Positions 1-9,670 of a stretch of 42,084 bases of DNA are shown here, one piece after another. The DNA is from Collinsella aerofaciens (GTDB lineage: Bacteria; Actinomycetota; Coriobacteriia; Coriobacteriales; Coriobacteriaceae): contig NZ_JADPCH010000021.1 of assembly GCF_015670745.1 (NCBI RefSeq), positions 1 through 42,084 on the forward strand, given 5' to 3'. A program made the translations under genes and the position numbers. Numbering within the stretch: the first letter of the stretch is position 1; every line of letters begins with the position of its first letter. Below the pieces are notes generated by a model. It did no database searches, was not told where the DNA came from, and saw nothing but the letters and a program-made list of their open reading frames with translations.

Positions 1-275
1 CGGCGGCCCGTTCTGGGCGCGCCTCAATCGTAGCCCGAGATGGTCCCAGGCTGACAATTTCGACTGTAATGGACGTTCCTTTGGTGTAAAAGGTGCGCCA
101 TGTTCGGCGCTGGATTGTTATCCGTTTGTAAAGGCCGTGCTGCGCTTGCGGTAAGGGTCTATCAGATGCCCGTAAAAAACCGCAGTTGGCGCTGGTGCTG
201 CCCGGTCGGGGCCGTATCTTTCCAAACAGCAAAGCGGGCAGGGTGCCCGCGAGTCGCATGTATGAAAGGAAGATC

Positions 276-1214
276 ATGCTCGATCAGGCTTATTCTCGTC
301 GTCAGTTCCTCGGCCTCGCTGGTGGTCTTGCCAGCATCGTCGGTCTCGGCCTCGTTGGTTGCGGCGGCTCCGGCGCATCCGACGCCGCCGACAAGGGTAG
401 CGCCGCTGCTGCCGAGTCCGTCTCCGGCGAGGTGACCTACGACGGCGCCTCTTCGTTCCAGGCCCTCGTCGAGGCTGCCGCCGAGAAGTTCATGGACGCC
501 AACCCCGACGTCTCCATCTCCGGTTCGGGCAACGGTTCGGGCAAGGGCCTGACCGCTGTCGCCGCCGGCACCGTCACCATCGGTAACTCCGACGTCTTCG
601 CCGAGACCAAGCTCGAGGCCGACCAGGTCAAGAACCTCGTCGACCACGAGGTCGCCGTCGTGGGCATGGGCCCCGTCGTCTCCAAGAACGTCAAGGTCGA
701 CGACCTGTCCCTCGAGCAGCTCAAGGGTATCTTCTCCGGCCAGATCACCAACTGGAAGGAGGTCGGCGGCGACGACGCCACCATCGTCGTCCTCAACCGT
801 AAGGCTGGCTCCGGCTCCCGTGCTACCTTCGAGGCCGCCGTCTTTGGCGACGAGGCCGTCGACTTTAAGGGCGACGCCGAGCTCGACAAGTCCGGCGACG
901 TCCAGACTCAGATCGCCAGCACCGACAACGCCATCTCCTACCTCGACTTCTCGCACTTCGATGACTCTAAGTTCAACGCCATCAAGGTCGAGGGCGTGGA
1001 GCCCAAGAGCGAGAACGTCACCGACGACTCCTTCAAGATCTGGGCTACCGAGCACATGTACTGCTCCAAGGACGCCTACGAGGCCACCAAGGCTTTCCTC
1101 GACTTCATGCTCTCCGACGATGTCCAGGGCAAGCTCGTCGAGGAGCAGGGCTTCATCCCCGTCTCTGCCATGAAGGTCGTCAAGGACGCCAGCGGCAAGG
1201 TTTCCGCTAAATAA
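276..1214 (+). CDS. pstS: Phosphate ABC transporter, substrate-binding lipoprotein PstS
   Basis: Extracellular phosphate-binding component of the Pst importer, 312 aa. The N-terminus carries SRRQFLG (residues 7-13), which resembles a Tat motif, then a hydrophobic stretch and a lipobox LVGC with the lipidated Cys at residue 29. The Ser/Gly/Ala-rich linker that follows fits a membrane-tethered lipoprotein. Downstream segments typical of PBP-like PstS include SGSGNGSGKG and GSGSRATFE, which form the phosphate pocket in this family. The ATG at 276 was chosen because AGGAAG lies just upstream and the signal peptide starts there; the frame stays open upstream to 186 but gives an implausible N-terminus. 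pstC follows after 25 bp. The 275 bp upstream presumably hold a phosphate-responsive promoter, but I could not identify a convincing Pho box or -10/-35 pair. Confidence 0.95.
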   Translation: MLDQAYSRRQFLGLAGGLASIVGLGLVGCGGSGASDAADKGSAAAAESVSGEVTYDGASSFQALVEAAAEKFMDANPDVSISGSGNGSGKGLTAVAAGTVTIGNSDVFAETKLEADQVKNLVDHEVAVVGMGPVVSKNVKVDDLSLEQLKGIFSGQITNWKEVGGDDATIVVLNRKAGSGSRATFEAAVFGDEAVDFKGDAELDKSGDVQTQIASTDNAISYLDFSHFDDSKFNAIKVEGVEPKSENVTDDSFKIWATEHMYCSKDAYEATKAFLDFMLSDDVQGKLVEEQGFIPVSAMKVVKDASGKVSAK

Positions 1215-1239
1215 GTAATCGCCCCCGGAAAGGTTTGCA

Positions 1240-2148
1240 ATGGCAAAACAGCTGCCAAAGCGCGACCTTGAGAATGCGGGCCTGGGCGTCACGGGCGCGT
1301 GCGTAGCGCTCGTGACGCTTGTCGTTGCCGCGCTCATCTTTATGGTCGCCCAAAAGGGCCTCTCGGCTTTTTTCAAGGACGGCGTCTCGATCGTCGAGTT
1401 TTTTACCGGTACCAAGTGGGACCTGGCCAACACGGCCGAAAACGGCCTGCCCTACACTGGCGCCCTGCCCCTGATCGTCACCTCGTTTGCGGTCATGGTG
1501 CTCTCCACGCTCATCGCACTGCCCATCGCCATCGGCTCTGCCATCTTTGCGGTCGAGATTCAGCCTAAGTTTGGCTCCAAGGTCTTTCAGCCGCTTATTG
1601 AGCTTTTGACCGGTATTCCCTCGGTCGTCTTTGGCCTGATCGGCTTTCACGTGGTCGTCGGCCTTATGAAGAGCGTTTTCCACGTGAGCACGGGTCTGGG
1701 TATCCTTCCCGGCGCCATCGTGCTGGCCGTCATGATCCTGCCGACCATGACCACGCTTTCGGTCGACGGCCTGCGCGCCGTGCCCGACAGCTACCGCCAG
1801 GGCTCGCTCGCGCTGGGCTACACCCGCTGGCAGACCATCTGGCACGTGGTGCTCAAGTCCGCCATGCCGTCGCTCATGACTGCGGTCATTCTGGGTATGA
1901 CCCGCGCCTTTGGCGAGACGCTCGCCGTGCGCATGGTCATCGGCGGTATCGAGGCCATGCCGACGTCGCTGCTGTCGCCGGCCTCGACCATCACCACCAC
2001 GCTCACCACGTCCATGGCGGTCTATGCCGAGGGCTCGGCCCAGGACGATGTTCTGTGGGCGCTCGGTCTGCTGCTGATGGGCATGAGCCTCATCTTCATC
2101 CTGATCATCCATCTCATTGGCCGCAAGGGGGCGAAGGCTCGTGGCTAG
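1240..2148 (+). CDS. pstC: Phosphate ABC transporter permease PstC
   Basis: One of the two membrane subunits of the Pst phosphate importer, 302 aa, about six transmembrane helices. The first helix is around residues 15-38. A conserved GIPSVVFGLIGF segment is followed by the cytoplasmic coupling (EAA-like) loop around PDSYRQGSLALGYTRWQT and then TRAFGETLAVRM, all typical of PstC. The start has GGAAAGG about 7 bp upstream. The gene overlaps the start of pstA by 8 bp, so the two permeases are probably translationally coupled, as expected for subunits of one heterodimeric channel. Confidence 0.94.
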   Translation: MAKQLPKRDLENAGLGVTGACVALVTLVVAALIFMVAQKGLSAFFKDGVSIVEFFTGTKWDLANTAENGLPYTGALPLIVTSFAVMVLSTLIALPIAIGSAIFAVEIQPKFGSKVFQPLIELLTGIPSVVFGLIGFHVVVGLMKSVFHVSTGLGILPGAIVLAVMILPTMTTLSVDGLRAVPDSYRQGSLALGYTRWQTIWHVVLKSAMPSLMTAVILGMTRAFGETLAVRMVIGGIEAMPTSLLSPASTITTTLTTSMAVYAEGSAQDDVLWALGLLLMGMSLIFILIIHLIGRKGAKARG

Positions 2149-3063
2149 CACGCGCATCCACATTGACGAGGCGAGACTCGGGCGCGTCCAAAAGCAGGAC
2201 CGCATCGCCACGGGCGTGCTGACGGCGATCGTCGCCATCGTCATGCTCATCGTCGTCTCCATGGTGGCCTATATCCTGTTTGAGGGCGTCTCGACGCTGT
2301 TCCAGCCGGGCTTTCTCACGGAGCCGTCGCGCGCCAACGGAACGCAGGGCGGCGTGCTCTACCAGCTGTTCGACTCGTTCTACCTGCTGCTGATCACCCT
2401 GATCATCTCGGTGCCCATCAGTCTGGGCGGAGCGGTCTTTTTGGTTGAGTACGCGCCGGACGGACCCATCCGCGACATCGCCTCCACCGCCATCGAGACG
2501 TTGTCCTCGCTGCCTTCCATCGTCGTCGGCATGTTCGGTTTTCTGGTGTTCTCGGTGCAGCTGGGCTGGAAGTACTCCATCATCTCCGGCGCCGTCGCGC
2601 TCACCATGTTCAACATCCCCATCCTGGTGCGCGTGATCCAGCAGGCGCTCGAGGACGTGCCGCAGGCCCAGCGCGATGCGTGCCTGGCCATGGGCCTCAC
2701 TCGCTGGGAGGCCACGCTGCACATCCTGATCCCCGAGGCCATGCCTGCCATCGTGACGGGCATCGTGCTTTCGGCCGGTCGCGTGTTTGGCGAGGCCGCA
2801 GCACTGCTTTTTACCTCGGGTATGAGCTCGCCGGTTCGCCTGAACTTCTTGAGCTTTAACCTGTCGAGCCCCACCTGCGCTTGGAACGTGTTCCGTCCCG
2901 GCGAGTCGCTCGCCGTGCACATCTACAAGATCTATGGCGAGGGCAGCCCCGAGGCCCAGCAGATCGTCTGGGGCACCGCTGCACTGCTGATGATTTGCGT
3001 GCTGCTGTTTAACGTAATCGCCCGCATTGTGGGCAAGCAACTGGCAAGGAAGATGACGGCCGA

Positions 3064-3067
<4 letters not shown>
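2141..3067 (+). CDS. pstA: Phosphate ABC transporter permease PstA
   Basis: Second membrane subunit of the Pst importer, 308 aa from a GTG start. Family signatures are LSSLPSIVVGMFGF, the coupling loop VPQAQRDACLAMGLTRWEA, and GRVFGEAAALLF near the C-terminal helices. The GTG at 2141 is preferred because AAGGGGGCGAAGG lies right before it and it overlaps the pstC stop (2146-2148). A TTG at 2117 in the same frame is a weaker alternative. The stop codon overlaps the ATG of pstB in an ATGA arrangement. Confidence 0.92.
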
Positions 3068-3936
<869 letters not shown>

Positions 3937-3992
3937 TCCGGGACATGCTTGAGGCCCGCGGCGGCCACGGTTGCCACGGGACTGATTGGAGA

Positions 3993-4029
3993 GGCGGGTC
4001 ATCTCTTTTGGGAGATGGCCCGCCTTTTT
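3993..4029 (+). terminator. Intrinsic terminator of the pst operon
   Basis: A 13-bp stem (GGCGGGTCATCTC pairing with GAGATGGCCCGCC, one G-U pair), a 6-nt loop and a run of five T. It lies about 57 bp after the pstB stop and before the ABC-F gene. Confidence 0.88.
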
Positions 4030-4099
4030 GTGTCGTGTGCGGCCCGCCTTTTCGCTGCTATTATGGACAACGTTGAATTTCTACGAAGGAGCAGGGCAT

Positions 4100-5959
4100 A
4101 TGGCGATTCTTTTGGGATGCGATTCCGTCAGCCTAGAGTTTCCCACCAAGCATATTTTCGATAGCGTGACGCTCGGCGTGGGCGAGGGCGACCGTATTGG
4201 TATTGTCGGTAAAAACGGCGACGGCAAGTCGACGCTGCTGAGCGTGCTCGCCGGCACGCTGGAGCCCGATGACGGACGCGTGACGCACCGCCGCGGCACG
4301 ACGATCGGTCTGCTCGGCCAAAAGGACAACCTGGTCGATACTGATACCGTGCATCATGCCGTTGTGGGCGACGCCCCCGAGTACGAGTGGGCGTCGAGCC
4401 CCCGCACGCGCCAGATCCTCGCCGGCCTCATCAGCGATGTGCCCTGGGAGGGCACGGTGGGCGAGCTTTCGGGCGGTCAGCGCCGTCGCGTGGACCTCGC
4501 GCGCTTGCTGATCGGCGATTACGACGTGCTCATGCTCGACGAGCCCACCAACCACCTGGATATGCGCACCATCAACTGGCTCGCGCGTCACTTAAAGGCC
4601 CGCTGGCAGCGCGGCCAGGGTGCCATGCTCGTGGTCACGCACGACCGCTGGTTCTTGGACGAGGTCTGCACCAGCATGTGGGAGGTCCACGACGGCCAGG
4701 TCGATCCCTTCGAGGGCGGCTATTCGGCATACATCCTGCAGCGCGTGGAGCGCGACCGCATGGCCGCCGTTACCGAGGAGCGCCGTCGCAACATGGCGCG
4801 CAAGGAGCTCGCGTGGCTGAGCCGCGGTGCCCAGGCTCGTTCCACCAAGCCCAAGTTTCGCGTGGATGCCGCTCGTGAGCTGATCGCCGACGTGCCGCCC
4901 GTGCGTGACGAGCTGGAGCTCAAGCGCCTGGCCGTGAGCCGCTTGGGCAAGCAGGTTATCGATGTGGTCGACGTGGATGCCGGCTATGCCGATACCGACG
5001 GCGCGCCCAAGCAGGTGCTCACCGATGTGACCTGGCTCATTGGTGCGGGCGACCGCTATGGCCTTTTGGGCGAGAACGGCGCCGGTAAGTCGACGCTGCT
5101 CGACGTGATCCAGGGCAAGATTGAACCCACGCGCGGCCGCGTGAAGATTGGCCAGACAGTGCGCTTTGGCGTGCTGTCGCAGCAGCTCGAGGAGCTCAAG
5201 CCCTACATGGGCGACACGATCCGCGAGGTGCTCGGCAACTATAAGAAGTACTACGTCATCGACGGCAAGGAGACTTCGCCCGAGAAGCTCTGCGAACGTC
5301 TGGGCTTTACGACGCAGCAGCTCTGGAGCCGCATCGGCGATCTTTCGGGCGGCCAGCGCCGTCGCCTGTCGCTGTTGCTGACGATTCTGGACGAGCCCAA
5401 CGTGCTCATCCTGGACGAGCCGGGCAACGACCTGGATACCGACATGCTCGCGATTGTCGAGGACCTGCTGGACGGCTGGCCCGGCACGCTGATCCTGGTG
5501 ACGCATGACCGCTTTTTGATGGAGCGCGTGACCGACCAGCAGTGGGCGCTGCTCGACGGCCACCTGACGCATATGCCCGGTGGCGTGGACCAGTACCTGC
5601 GCCTGTGCAACGCTACCGCCGAGGGCGAGCCCGTGGGCGCGCCGAGCGCCAAGACCGGCACGTTCGACACCGGTGCCGCGGCAGCTGCGGCCGAAAAGCC
5701 CAAGTCGAGCGGTCAGCCCAACGGCCTGTCCAACGCCGAGCGCCAGAAGCTCCGCCGCGAGGTGAGTTCGCTCGAGCGCAAGATGGAAACGCAGCGCACC
5801 CGCGTTGAGGAGGCCGAGGCAGCAATGGCCCAAGTCGATCCCACCAACTACACGGCGCTCGGCGAGCAGCAGGCAAAGATCGACGAGGCTCACGCTGCCA
5901 TGGACGAGCTGGAGATGGCGTGGCTCGAGGCGAGCGAAAAGCTCGAGGGCGAGGAGTAG
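4100..5959 (+). CDS. ABC-F family ATPase (Uup-like, two ABC domains)
   Basis: Soluble ABC-F protein of 619 aa with no membrane segments. Members act on the ribosome (translation factors or antibiotic protection) rather than in transport. ABC domain 1 has Walker A GKNGDGKS (about 37-44), signature LSGGQ (123-127) and LDEPTNHLD. A charged linker follows, then domain 2 has GENGAGKS (324-331), signature LSGGQ (415-419) and LDEPGNDLD. A 75-residue C-terminal segment rich in E, K, R, A and Q after an AAAAAEKPKSSG linker looks like a coiled coil, as in Uup. The start at 4100 follows AAGGAG with good spacing. Domain 2 has DEPGND where domain 1 has DEPTNH, a common asymmetry. The exact subgroup cannot be settled by eye. 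Confidence 0.9.
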   Translation: MAILLGCDSVSLEFPTKHIFDSVTLGVGEGDRIGIVGKNGDGKSTLLSVLAGTLEPDDGRVTHRRGTTIGLLGQKDNLVDTDTVHHAVVGDAPEYEWASSPRTRQILAGLISDVPWEGTVGELSGGQRRRVDLARLLIGDYDVLMLDEPTNHLDMRTINWLARHLKARWQRGQGAMLVVTHDRWFLDEVCTSMWEVHDGQVDPFEGGYSAYILQRVERDRMAAVTEERRRNMARKELAWLSRGAQARSTKPKFRVDAARELIADVPPVRDELELKRLAVSRLGKQVIDVVDVDAGYADTDGAPKQVLTDVTWLIGAGDRYGLLGENGAGKSTLLDVIQGKIEPTRGRVKIGQTVRFGVLSQQLEELKPYMGDTIREVLGNYKKYYVIDGKETSPEKLCERLGFTTQQLWSRIGDLSGGQRRRLSLLLTILDEPNVLILDEPGNDLDTDMLAIVEDLLDGWPGTLILVTHDRFLMERVTDQQWALLDGHLTHMPGGVDQYLRLCNATAEGEPVGAPSAKTGTFDTGAAAAAAEKPKSSGQPNGLSNAERQKLRREVSSLERKMETQRTRVEEAEAAMAQVDPTNYTALGEQQAKIDEAHAAMDELEMAWLEASEKLEGEE

Positions 5960-5965
5960 GCGAGA

Positions 5966-6736
5966 ATGATCAAAGCCGCATTTTTCGATATCGACGGCAC
6001 GCTGCTGAGTTTTAAGACCCACCAGATTCCGGCGTCGGCGCAGCGGGTGCTCGACAGCTTTCGCGAGCAGGGGATCGCGTGCGTAATCGCCACGGGTCGC
6101 CCGACCTACCAGATGCCGGATTGGCTGTTCGACCTGGGTTGGGATGCGTACATTACGCTCTCGGGTCAGCACTGCTTTGATGCCGAGGGGGTTTACCGCA
6201 GCTGTCCGATCGATCCAGACGACGTTGCGGTGATCGTGGACCAGGTGGCGCAGGGGTGCTATGACTCGCTGTGCATGCAGGGCGAGAACTCGTTTGTGAA
6301 CCGCCTGTCCGAGCGCGTGGTGACGGCTGGCAGCAACGCGGGAATCGTCTATCACGAGGAGTCGTTTGAGCACGCCTTTGACGCACCGGTCTACCAGTTT
6401 TGCGCCTTTGTTGATCCGGCCGGCGAGCATGTCGTGACCGATGCCGTGTCGCATTCGCTCACCACGCGCTGGTGCGACCTGTTCTGCGACATTATTCCCG
6501 CTAACGGCGGCAAGGACCTGGGTGTGGCGGCGACGCTGGAGCGTCTGGATATCGACGCGAGCGAGGCGATCGCCTTTGGCGACGGCGAGAACGACCTATC
6601 GATGTTTTCCGCCGTGGGCACGAGCGTGGCCATGGGTAACGCACAGGACACGGTGAAAGCTGCGGCGACCTATGTGACGACCGCCGTGGACGACGACGGA
6701 ATCTACAACGCCGCGAAGCACTTTGGACTGTTATAA
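5966..6736 (+). CDS. HAD-superfamily Cof-type phosphatase
   Basis: Haloacid-dehalogenase hydrolase of 256 aa, IIB (Cof) type, probably a sugar- or cofactor-phosphate phosphatase in the cytoplasm. Motif I is FFDIDGTLL with the nucleophile Asp8 and general acid Asp10. Motif II lies in IATGRP, motif III is the Lys of GGKDLG, and motif IV is GDGENDLSMF. The gene starts 6 bp after the ABC-F stop with GAGGAG upstream, so it is probably co-transcribed with that gene. A terminator lies at 6781. The substrate cannot be inferred. Confidence 0.88.
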   Translation: MIKAAFFDIDGTLLSFKTHQIPASAQRVLDSFREQGIACVIATGRPTYQMPDWLFDLGWDAYITLSGQHCFDAEGVYRSCPIDPDDVAVIVDQVAQGCYDSLCMQGENSFVNRLSERVVTAGSNAGIVYHEESFEHAFDAPVYQFCAFVDPAGEHVVTDAVSHSLTTRWCDLFCDIIPANGGKDLGVAATLERLDIDASEAIAFGDGENDLSMFSAVGTSVAMGNAQDTVKAAATYVTTAVDDDGIYNAAKHFGLL

Positions 6737-6780
6737 CTGCGGCTCGGCACTTAGGGATGCTCCTTTTCTGCCGGCAGCTG

Positions 6781-6816
6781 GGGGACACTCCTTGCGGGGC
6801 GTCCCCATTTTGTTTT
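6781..6816 (+). terminator. Intrinsic terminator after the HAD phosphatase
   Basis: GGGGAC pairs with GTCCCC around a 14-nt loop (itself partly G/C paired), followed by ATTTTGTTTT. The sequence just before it (6745-6763, CGGCACTTAGGGATGCTCC) belongs to the GTGCCGGCACTTAGGGACG repeat family also seen at 29260 and 42004. Confidence 0.7.
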
Positions 6817-6840
6817 CGTCCCGCACGTTTTGTGAAACAC

Positions 6841-6922
6841 GGCTAACTTTTAGACAAAGTAGTAAGACATGGGCAACTTTTGCGGTAAAGTTAGCCGTGG
6901 AAAGTATCCAAAGGCTAACTAG
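6841..6922. promoter_or_regulatory. Cluster of DtxR/MntR-like half-sites upstream of the repressor gene
   Basis: Four half-sites of the form GGNYAACTW occur upstream of the DtxR-like gene: GGCTAACTTT (6841-6850), GGGCAACTTT (6871-6880), the inverted AAAGTTAGCC (6887-6896) and GGCTAACTAG (6913-6922). The first and third lie in the exact inverted repeat CACGGCTAACTTT / AAAGTTAGCCGTG (6838-6850 and 6887-6899). The core resembles the GGCTAACC arm of DtxR-family operators. Autoregulation by the downstream gene is inferred. No clear -10/-35 pair could be assigned. Confidence 0.6.
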
Positions 6923-6944
6923 CAATCATCGCGAAAGGCGGCCC

Positions 6945-7334
6945 ATGGCCCTACGTGAATCCGGAGAAGACTATCTCGAATCGATCTACGTTCTGTCGGA
7001 ACGTCAGGGCATCGTGCGCTCGATCGACGTTGCGGAGCACCTCGGCGTAACCAAGGCGAGCGTTTCCAAGGCCATGGCGACGCTGGAAAGCAACGGCTAT
7101 GTCGAAATGGGCAAACGAGATGTTCATCTGACAGAGCGCGGTCTGGAGGTCGCGCGCCAAATGTGGGAGCGCCACTGCTTTTTCGTGGGGCTTTTGGAGG
7201 ATGCAGGCGTATCGGCCGAGGTGGCGTCGCAAGAGGGCTGCCACATGGAGCACTGCCTGAGCGAGGAAAGCTTTGAGAAGCTAAGATCGATGCTGGGGCG
7301 GGACGGTGCTTCGGCGCCAACAATGACCGACTAG
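6945..7334 (+). CDS. DtxR/MntR-family metal-dependent transcriptional repressor
   Basis: Metal-sensing repressor of 129 aa. A winged-helix DNA-binding domain lies at about 5-65 (recognition helix near GVTKASVSKAMATLE), followed by a short dimerisation domain. Likely metal ligands by comparison with the family are Asp9 and Glu12 (EDYLESIY, MntR-like), His77 (ERHCFF), and Cys99, Glu102 and His103 (EGCHMEH, DtxR-like). It has no SH3-like third domain, so its size is that of MntR. The mixed ligand set leaves Mn versus Fe open. The ATG at 6945 follows GCGAAAGGCGG; the frame is open further upstream through the operator region, but that sequence is non-coding in character. Neighbouring half-sites suggest autoregulation, and the same half-sites recur before the His-rich permease at 13608. 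Confidence 0.88.
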   Translation: MALRESGEDYLESIYVLSERQGIVRSIDVAEHLGVTKASVSKAMATLESNGYVEMGKRDVHLTERGLEVARQMWERHCFFVGLLEDAGVSAEVASQEGCHMEHCLSEESFEKLRSMLGRDGASAPTMTD

Positions 7335-7474
7335 CACTCCCGCAACGGCGCGCCTCCCGCGCCGGAACGGTGCGGGACAGCGACCGAGACGAGTGGTCCC
7401 ACCAACTAAGTCCAACTCAGACAAGGAACCCCACCAGCAAGCGATGCCCAAGAACCGCCAGCTGTGTCAACGCA

Positions 7475-7601
7475 GGTCGGGGCCGGGCTTGGTTTTGAAA
7501 ACACTCCGCAGCGCGAGGCCCGTCTTTCCGTTGCTCCGCAGGAGCAGGAAAGACGGGCCTCATGCGCGAGGACGTTTTCAAAACCAAGCCCGGCCCCGAC
7601 C
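7475..7601. repeat. 127-bp nested palindrome between convergent genes
   Basis: The outer arms are perfect 28-bp inverted repeats (7475-7502, GGTCGGGGCCGGGCTT..., and 7574-7601). Inside are perfect 15-bp arms GAGGCCCGTCTTTCC (7517-7531) and its complement (7547-7561), and a TGCTCC/GGAGCA tip. It sits between the DtxR-like gene (+) and the zinc ATPase gene (-). It could be a small non-autonomous mobile element or a large bidirectional hairpin. There is no U-run after either arm, so it is not a classical intrinsic terminator. The rest of 7335-7617 shows only a small GC-rich hairpin near 7338-7374. Confidence 0.75.
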
Positions 7602-7617
7602 GGACAGACCACAAACG

Positions 7618-9570
7618 CTACAGGTTCTTGACACCCATCGCGCGCATGGCGTTCAGGATGGCGATGATCGCCACGCCTACGTCGCCGAACACGGCAAGCC
7701 ACATGTTGGCGATGCCCAGTGCCGCAAGCACCAGAATCAGCAACTTAATGCCCAGCGCAAAGATGATGTTCTGCCAAACAATCGACATGGTCTTGCGCGC
7801 CACGCGGATCGCGCGGGAGATGTTGGACGGTTTGTCGTCCATGAGCACCACGTCGGCGGCCTCAATCGCGGCGTCGGAACCCATAGCGCCCATGGCAATG
7901 CCAACGTCTGCGCGGGTGAGCACGGGCGCATCGTTGATGCCGTCGCCGACAAAGGCGAGCTTGCCCTTGCCCGATTCGGCTGCCAGCAGCGCTTCAACAC
8001 GCTCGACCTTGTCGCCCGGCAGCAGCTGCGCGTGGAACTCGTCGAGACTGAGTTGCTTGGCCACAGACGCCGCAACCTCCTCGCGGTCGCCCGTGAGCAT
8101 GACGGTGCGCTTGACACCGGCGGCGTGCAGGTCGCGAATCGTTTGCTCAGCATCGGCCTTGACGGTGTCTGCAATCACGATGTGGCCGGCGTACACGCCA
8201 TCAACGAGCACATGCAGAATCGTTCCGATGACCTCGCAATCGGGCGCTTCGACTCCGGCCGCGGCGAGCATCTTTGCGTTGCCAACGACGACGTGCTTGC
8301 CGTCGATGGTTGCCGTCACGCCATGGCCCGCGTCGTTGGTGGAGTCGCTTACGCGCTTGGGGTCGACCTCGCCCTGGTAGGCGACACGTACGGACTGCGC
8401 GATGGGGTGATCGGAGAACGACTCAGCAAGGGCTGCGACTTCGAGCAACGACTGCTCGGTATAGCCGGCCTCGGGGTGTACCGCGACCACCGAGAACGTG
8501 CCGTTGGTGAGGGTGCCCGTCTTGTCAAAGACGACGGTGTCCACGTCGGCGAGCGTCTCGAGGTAGTTAGAACCCTTGATGAGAACGCCCAGCTTGGACG
8601 CGCCGCCGATGCCGCCAAAGAAACTGAGCGGCACGCTGATCACCAACGCGCACGGGCAGCTGACGACCAAGAAGGTCAGGCCGCGCAGAATCCAGTCGGA
8701 CCAGGCACCGGTGACCAGGCCACCGCCGAGCGCGAGCACCGCGGCAGCGCCGGTGACGGCGGGCGTGTAGATGCGGGCAAAGCGCGTGATGAAGTTCTCG
8801 GTGCGTGCCTTCTTTTCGCTGGCATTCTCCACGAGTTCCAGGACGCGTGCGACGGTGGACTCGCCAAAGGGCTTGGTGGTGCGCACGTGGATGAGCCCCG
8901 TCATGTTGATGCAGCCGCTGATGATATCGTCTCCGGTTTTGGCCGGGCGGGGGACCGACTCACCGGTAAGGGCGGCGGTGTCGAGCTGGGTTTCGCCCTC
9001 GACGATGACGCCGTCGATAGGCACGCGCTCGCCGGGCTTGACCACGATCACGGTGCCGACCGCGATGTCATCGGGGAAGACCTGTTCGAGTGAGCCGTCG
9101 GCTTGCTCGACGTTAGCGTAGTCGGGCGCGATGTCCATCATGGCGCTGATCGACTTGCGGCTCTTGCCCACGGCGTATGCCTGGAACAGCTCGCCGACCT
9201 GGTAGAACAGCATGACGGCGGCGCCTTCGGCCATGTGCGGGTCTGTGTCGGGGAAGAGCACCATGGCAAACGCGCCGATGGTCGCGACTGCCATAAGGAA
9301 GCTCTCATCGAAGGCCTTGCCGCGGCGGATGTTATTGAATGCCTTTTGCAGCACGTCGTAGCCGGCAATCAAAAACGGTATGAGGAACAGCATAAAGCTG
9401 GCGTAGATGTCGCCCGGGGTACCGAATGCGGCGGTGAGGGTGCCGAGCTCATCGAGGGCGTACACCACGGCAAAAATGCCCAGCGCTACCAGGATGCGGT
9501 TGCGCTTATGCTCGAGCGACTCTTTCTTCTTACGCTTCTTCTTTTTCTTCTTGGGGTCGGCGGTGGCCAT
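7618..9570 (-). CDS. P1B-type zinc/cadmium/lead-translocating ATPase
   Basis: Heavy-metal efflux ATPase of 650 aa in the cytoplasmic membrane. It has TGES (202-205), the metal-binding CPC (305-307) in SCPCALVISVP, the phosphorylated Asp349 in DKTGT, an HP motif (SDHPIA, 386-391), GDGINDAP (543-550), and Lys609 and Asp630 in the last helices, which mark the Zn/Cd/Pb subgroup (ZntA/CadA). The usual N-terminal HMA domain is absent. The N-terminus is instead a basic tail (KKKKKKRKKK at 7-16). A separate HMA protein is encoded 100 bp upstream. The ATG at 9570 follows GGGAGGATACGAGTC. The upstream gap holds a hairpin and an SmtB-like operator, so the gene may have its own regulated promoter in addition to read-through from the repressor. 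Confidence 0.94.
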   Translation of the reverse strand: MATADPKKKKKKRKKKESLEHKRNRILVALGIFAVVYALDELGTLTAAFGTPGDIYASFMLFLIPFLIAGYDVLQKAFNNIRRGKAFDESFLMAVATIGAFAMVLFPDTDPHMAEGAAVMLFYQVGELFQAYAVGKSRKSISAMMDIAPDYANVEQADGSLEQVFPDDIAVGTVIVVKPGERVPIDGVIVEGETQLDTAALTGESVPRPAKTGDDIISGCINMTGLIHVRTTKPFGESTVARVLELVENASEKKARTENFITRFARIYTPAVTGAAAVLALGGGLVTGAWSDWILRGLTFLVVSCPCALVISVPLSFFGGIGGASKLGVLIKGSNYLETLADVDTVVFDKTGTLTNGTFSVVAVHPEAGYTEQSLLEVAALAESFSDHPIAQSVRVAYQGEVDPKRVSDSTNDAGHGVTATIDGKHVVVGNAKMLAAAGVEAPDCEVIGTILHVLVDGVYAGHIVIADTVKADAEQTIRDLHAAGVKRTVMLTGDREEVAASVAKQLSLDEFHAQLLPGDKVERVEALLAAESGKGKLAFVGDGINDAPVLTRADVGIAMGAMGSDAAIEAADVVLMDDKPSNISRAIRVARKTMSIVWQNIIFALGIKLLILVLAALGIANMWLAVFGDVGVAIIAILNAMRAMGVKNL

Positions 9571-9592
9571 GACTCGTATCCTCCCATTTGAA

Positions 9593-9614
9593 TGTATGAA
9601 CACTCGCTCATACA
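9593..9614. promoter_or_regulatory. SmtB/ArsR-like operator upstream of the zinc ATPase
   Basis: TGTATGAACACTCGCTCATACA is an imperfect palindrome with arms TATGAAC / GCTCATA, matching the two sites before the arsR-type gene. It lies 23 bp before the ATPase start. A 9-bp perfect hairpin (AAGGCCGCG / CGCGGCCTT, 9627-9649) sits just upstream in the direction of transcription and may attenuate or process the transcript. Confidence 0.7.
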
Positions 9615-9670
9615 ATTTCGCGAGCAAAGGCCGCGGCAAGCGCGGCCTTGCGGGTTGGCGTAAACCTGAG

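Noticed and set aside
4592-6454. A 620-codon open frame on the minus strand.
   Set aside because: It is antisense to the ABC-F and HAD genes, which have clear motifs. Long antisense frames are expected from the G/C-rich third positions of these genes.
7393-9093. A 566-codon open frame on the plus strand.
   Set aside because: It runs antisense through the zinc ATPase and across the perfect palindrome, and its translation is low-complexity with no family signature.
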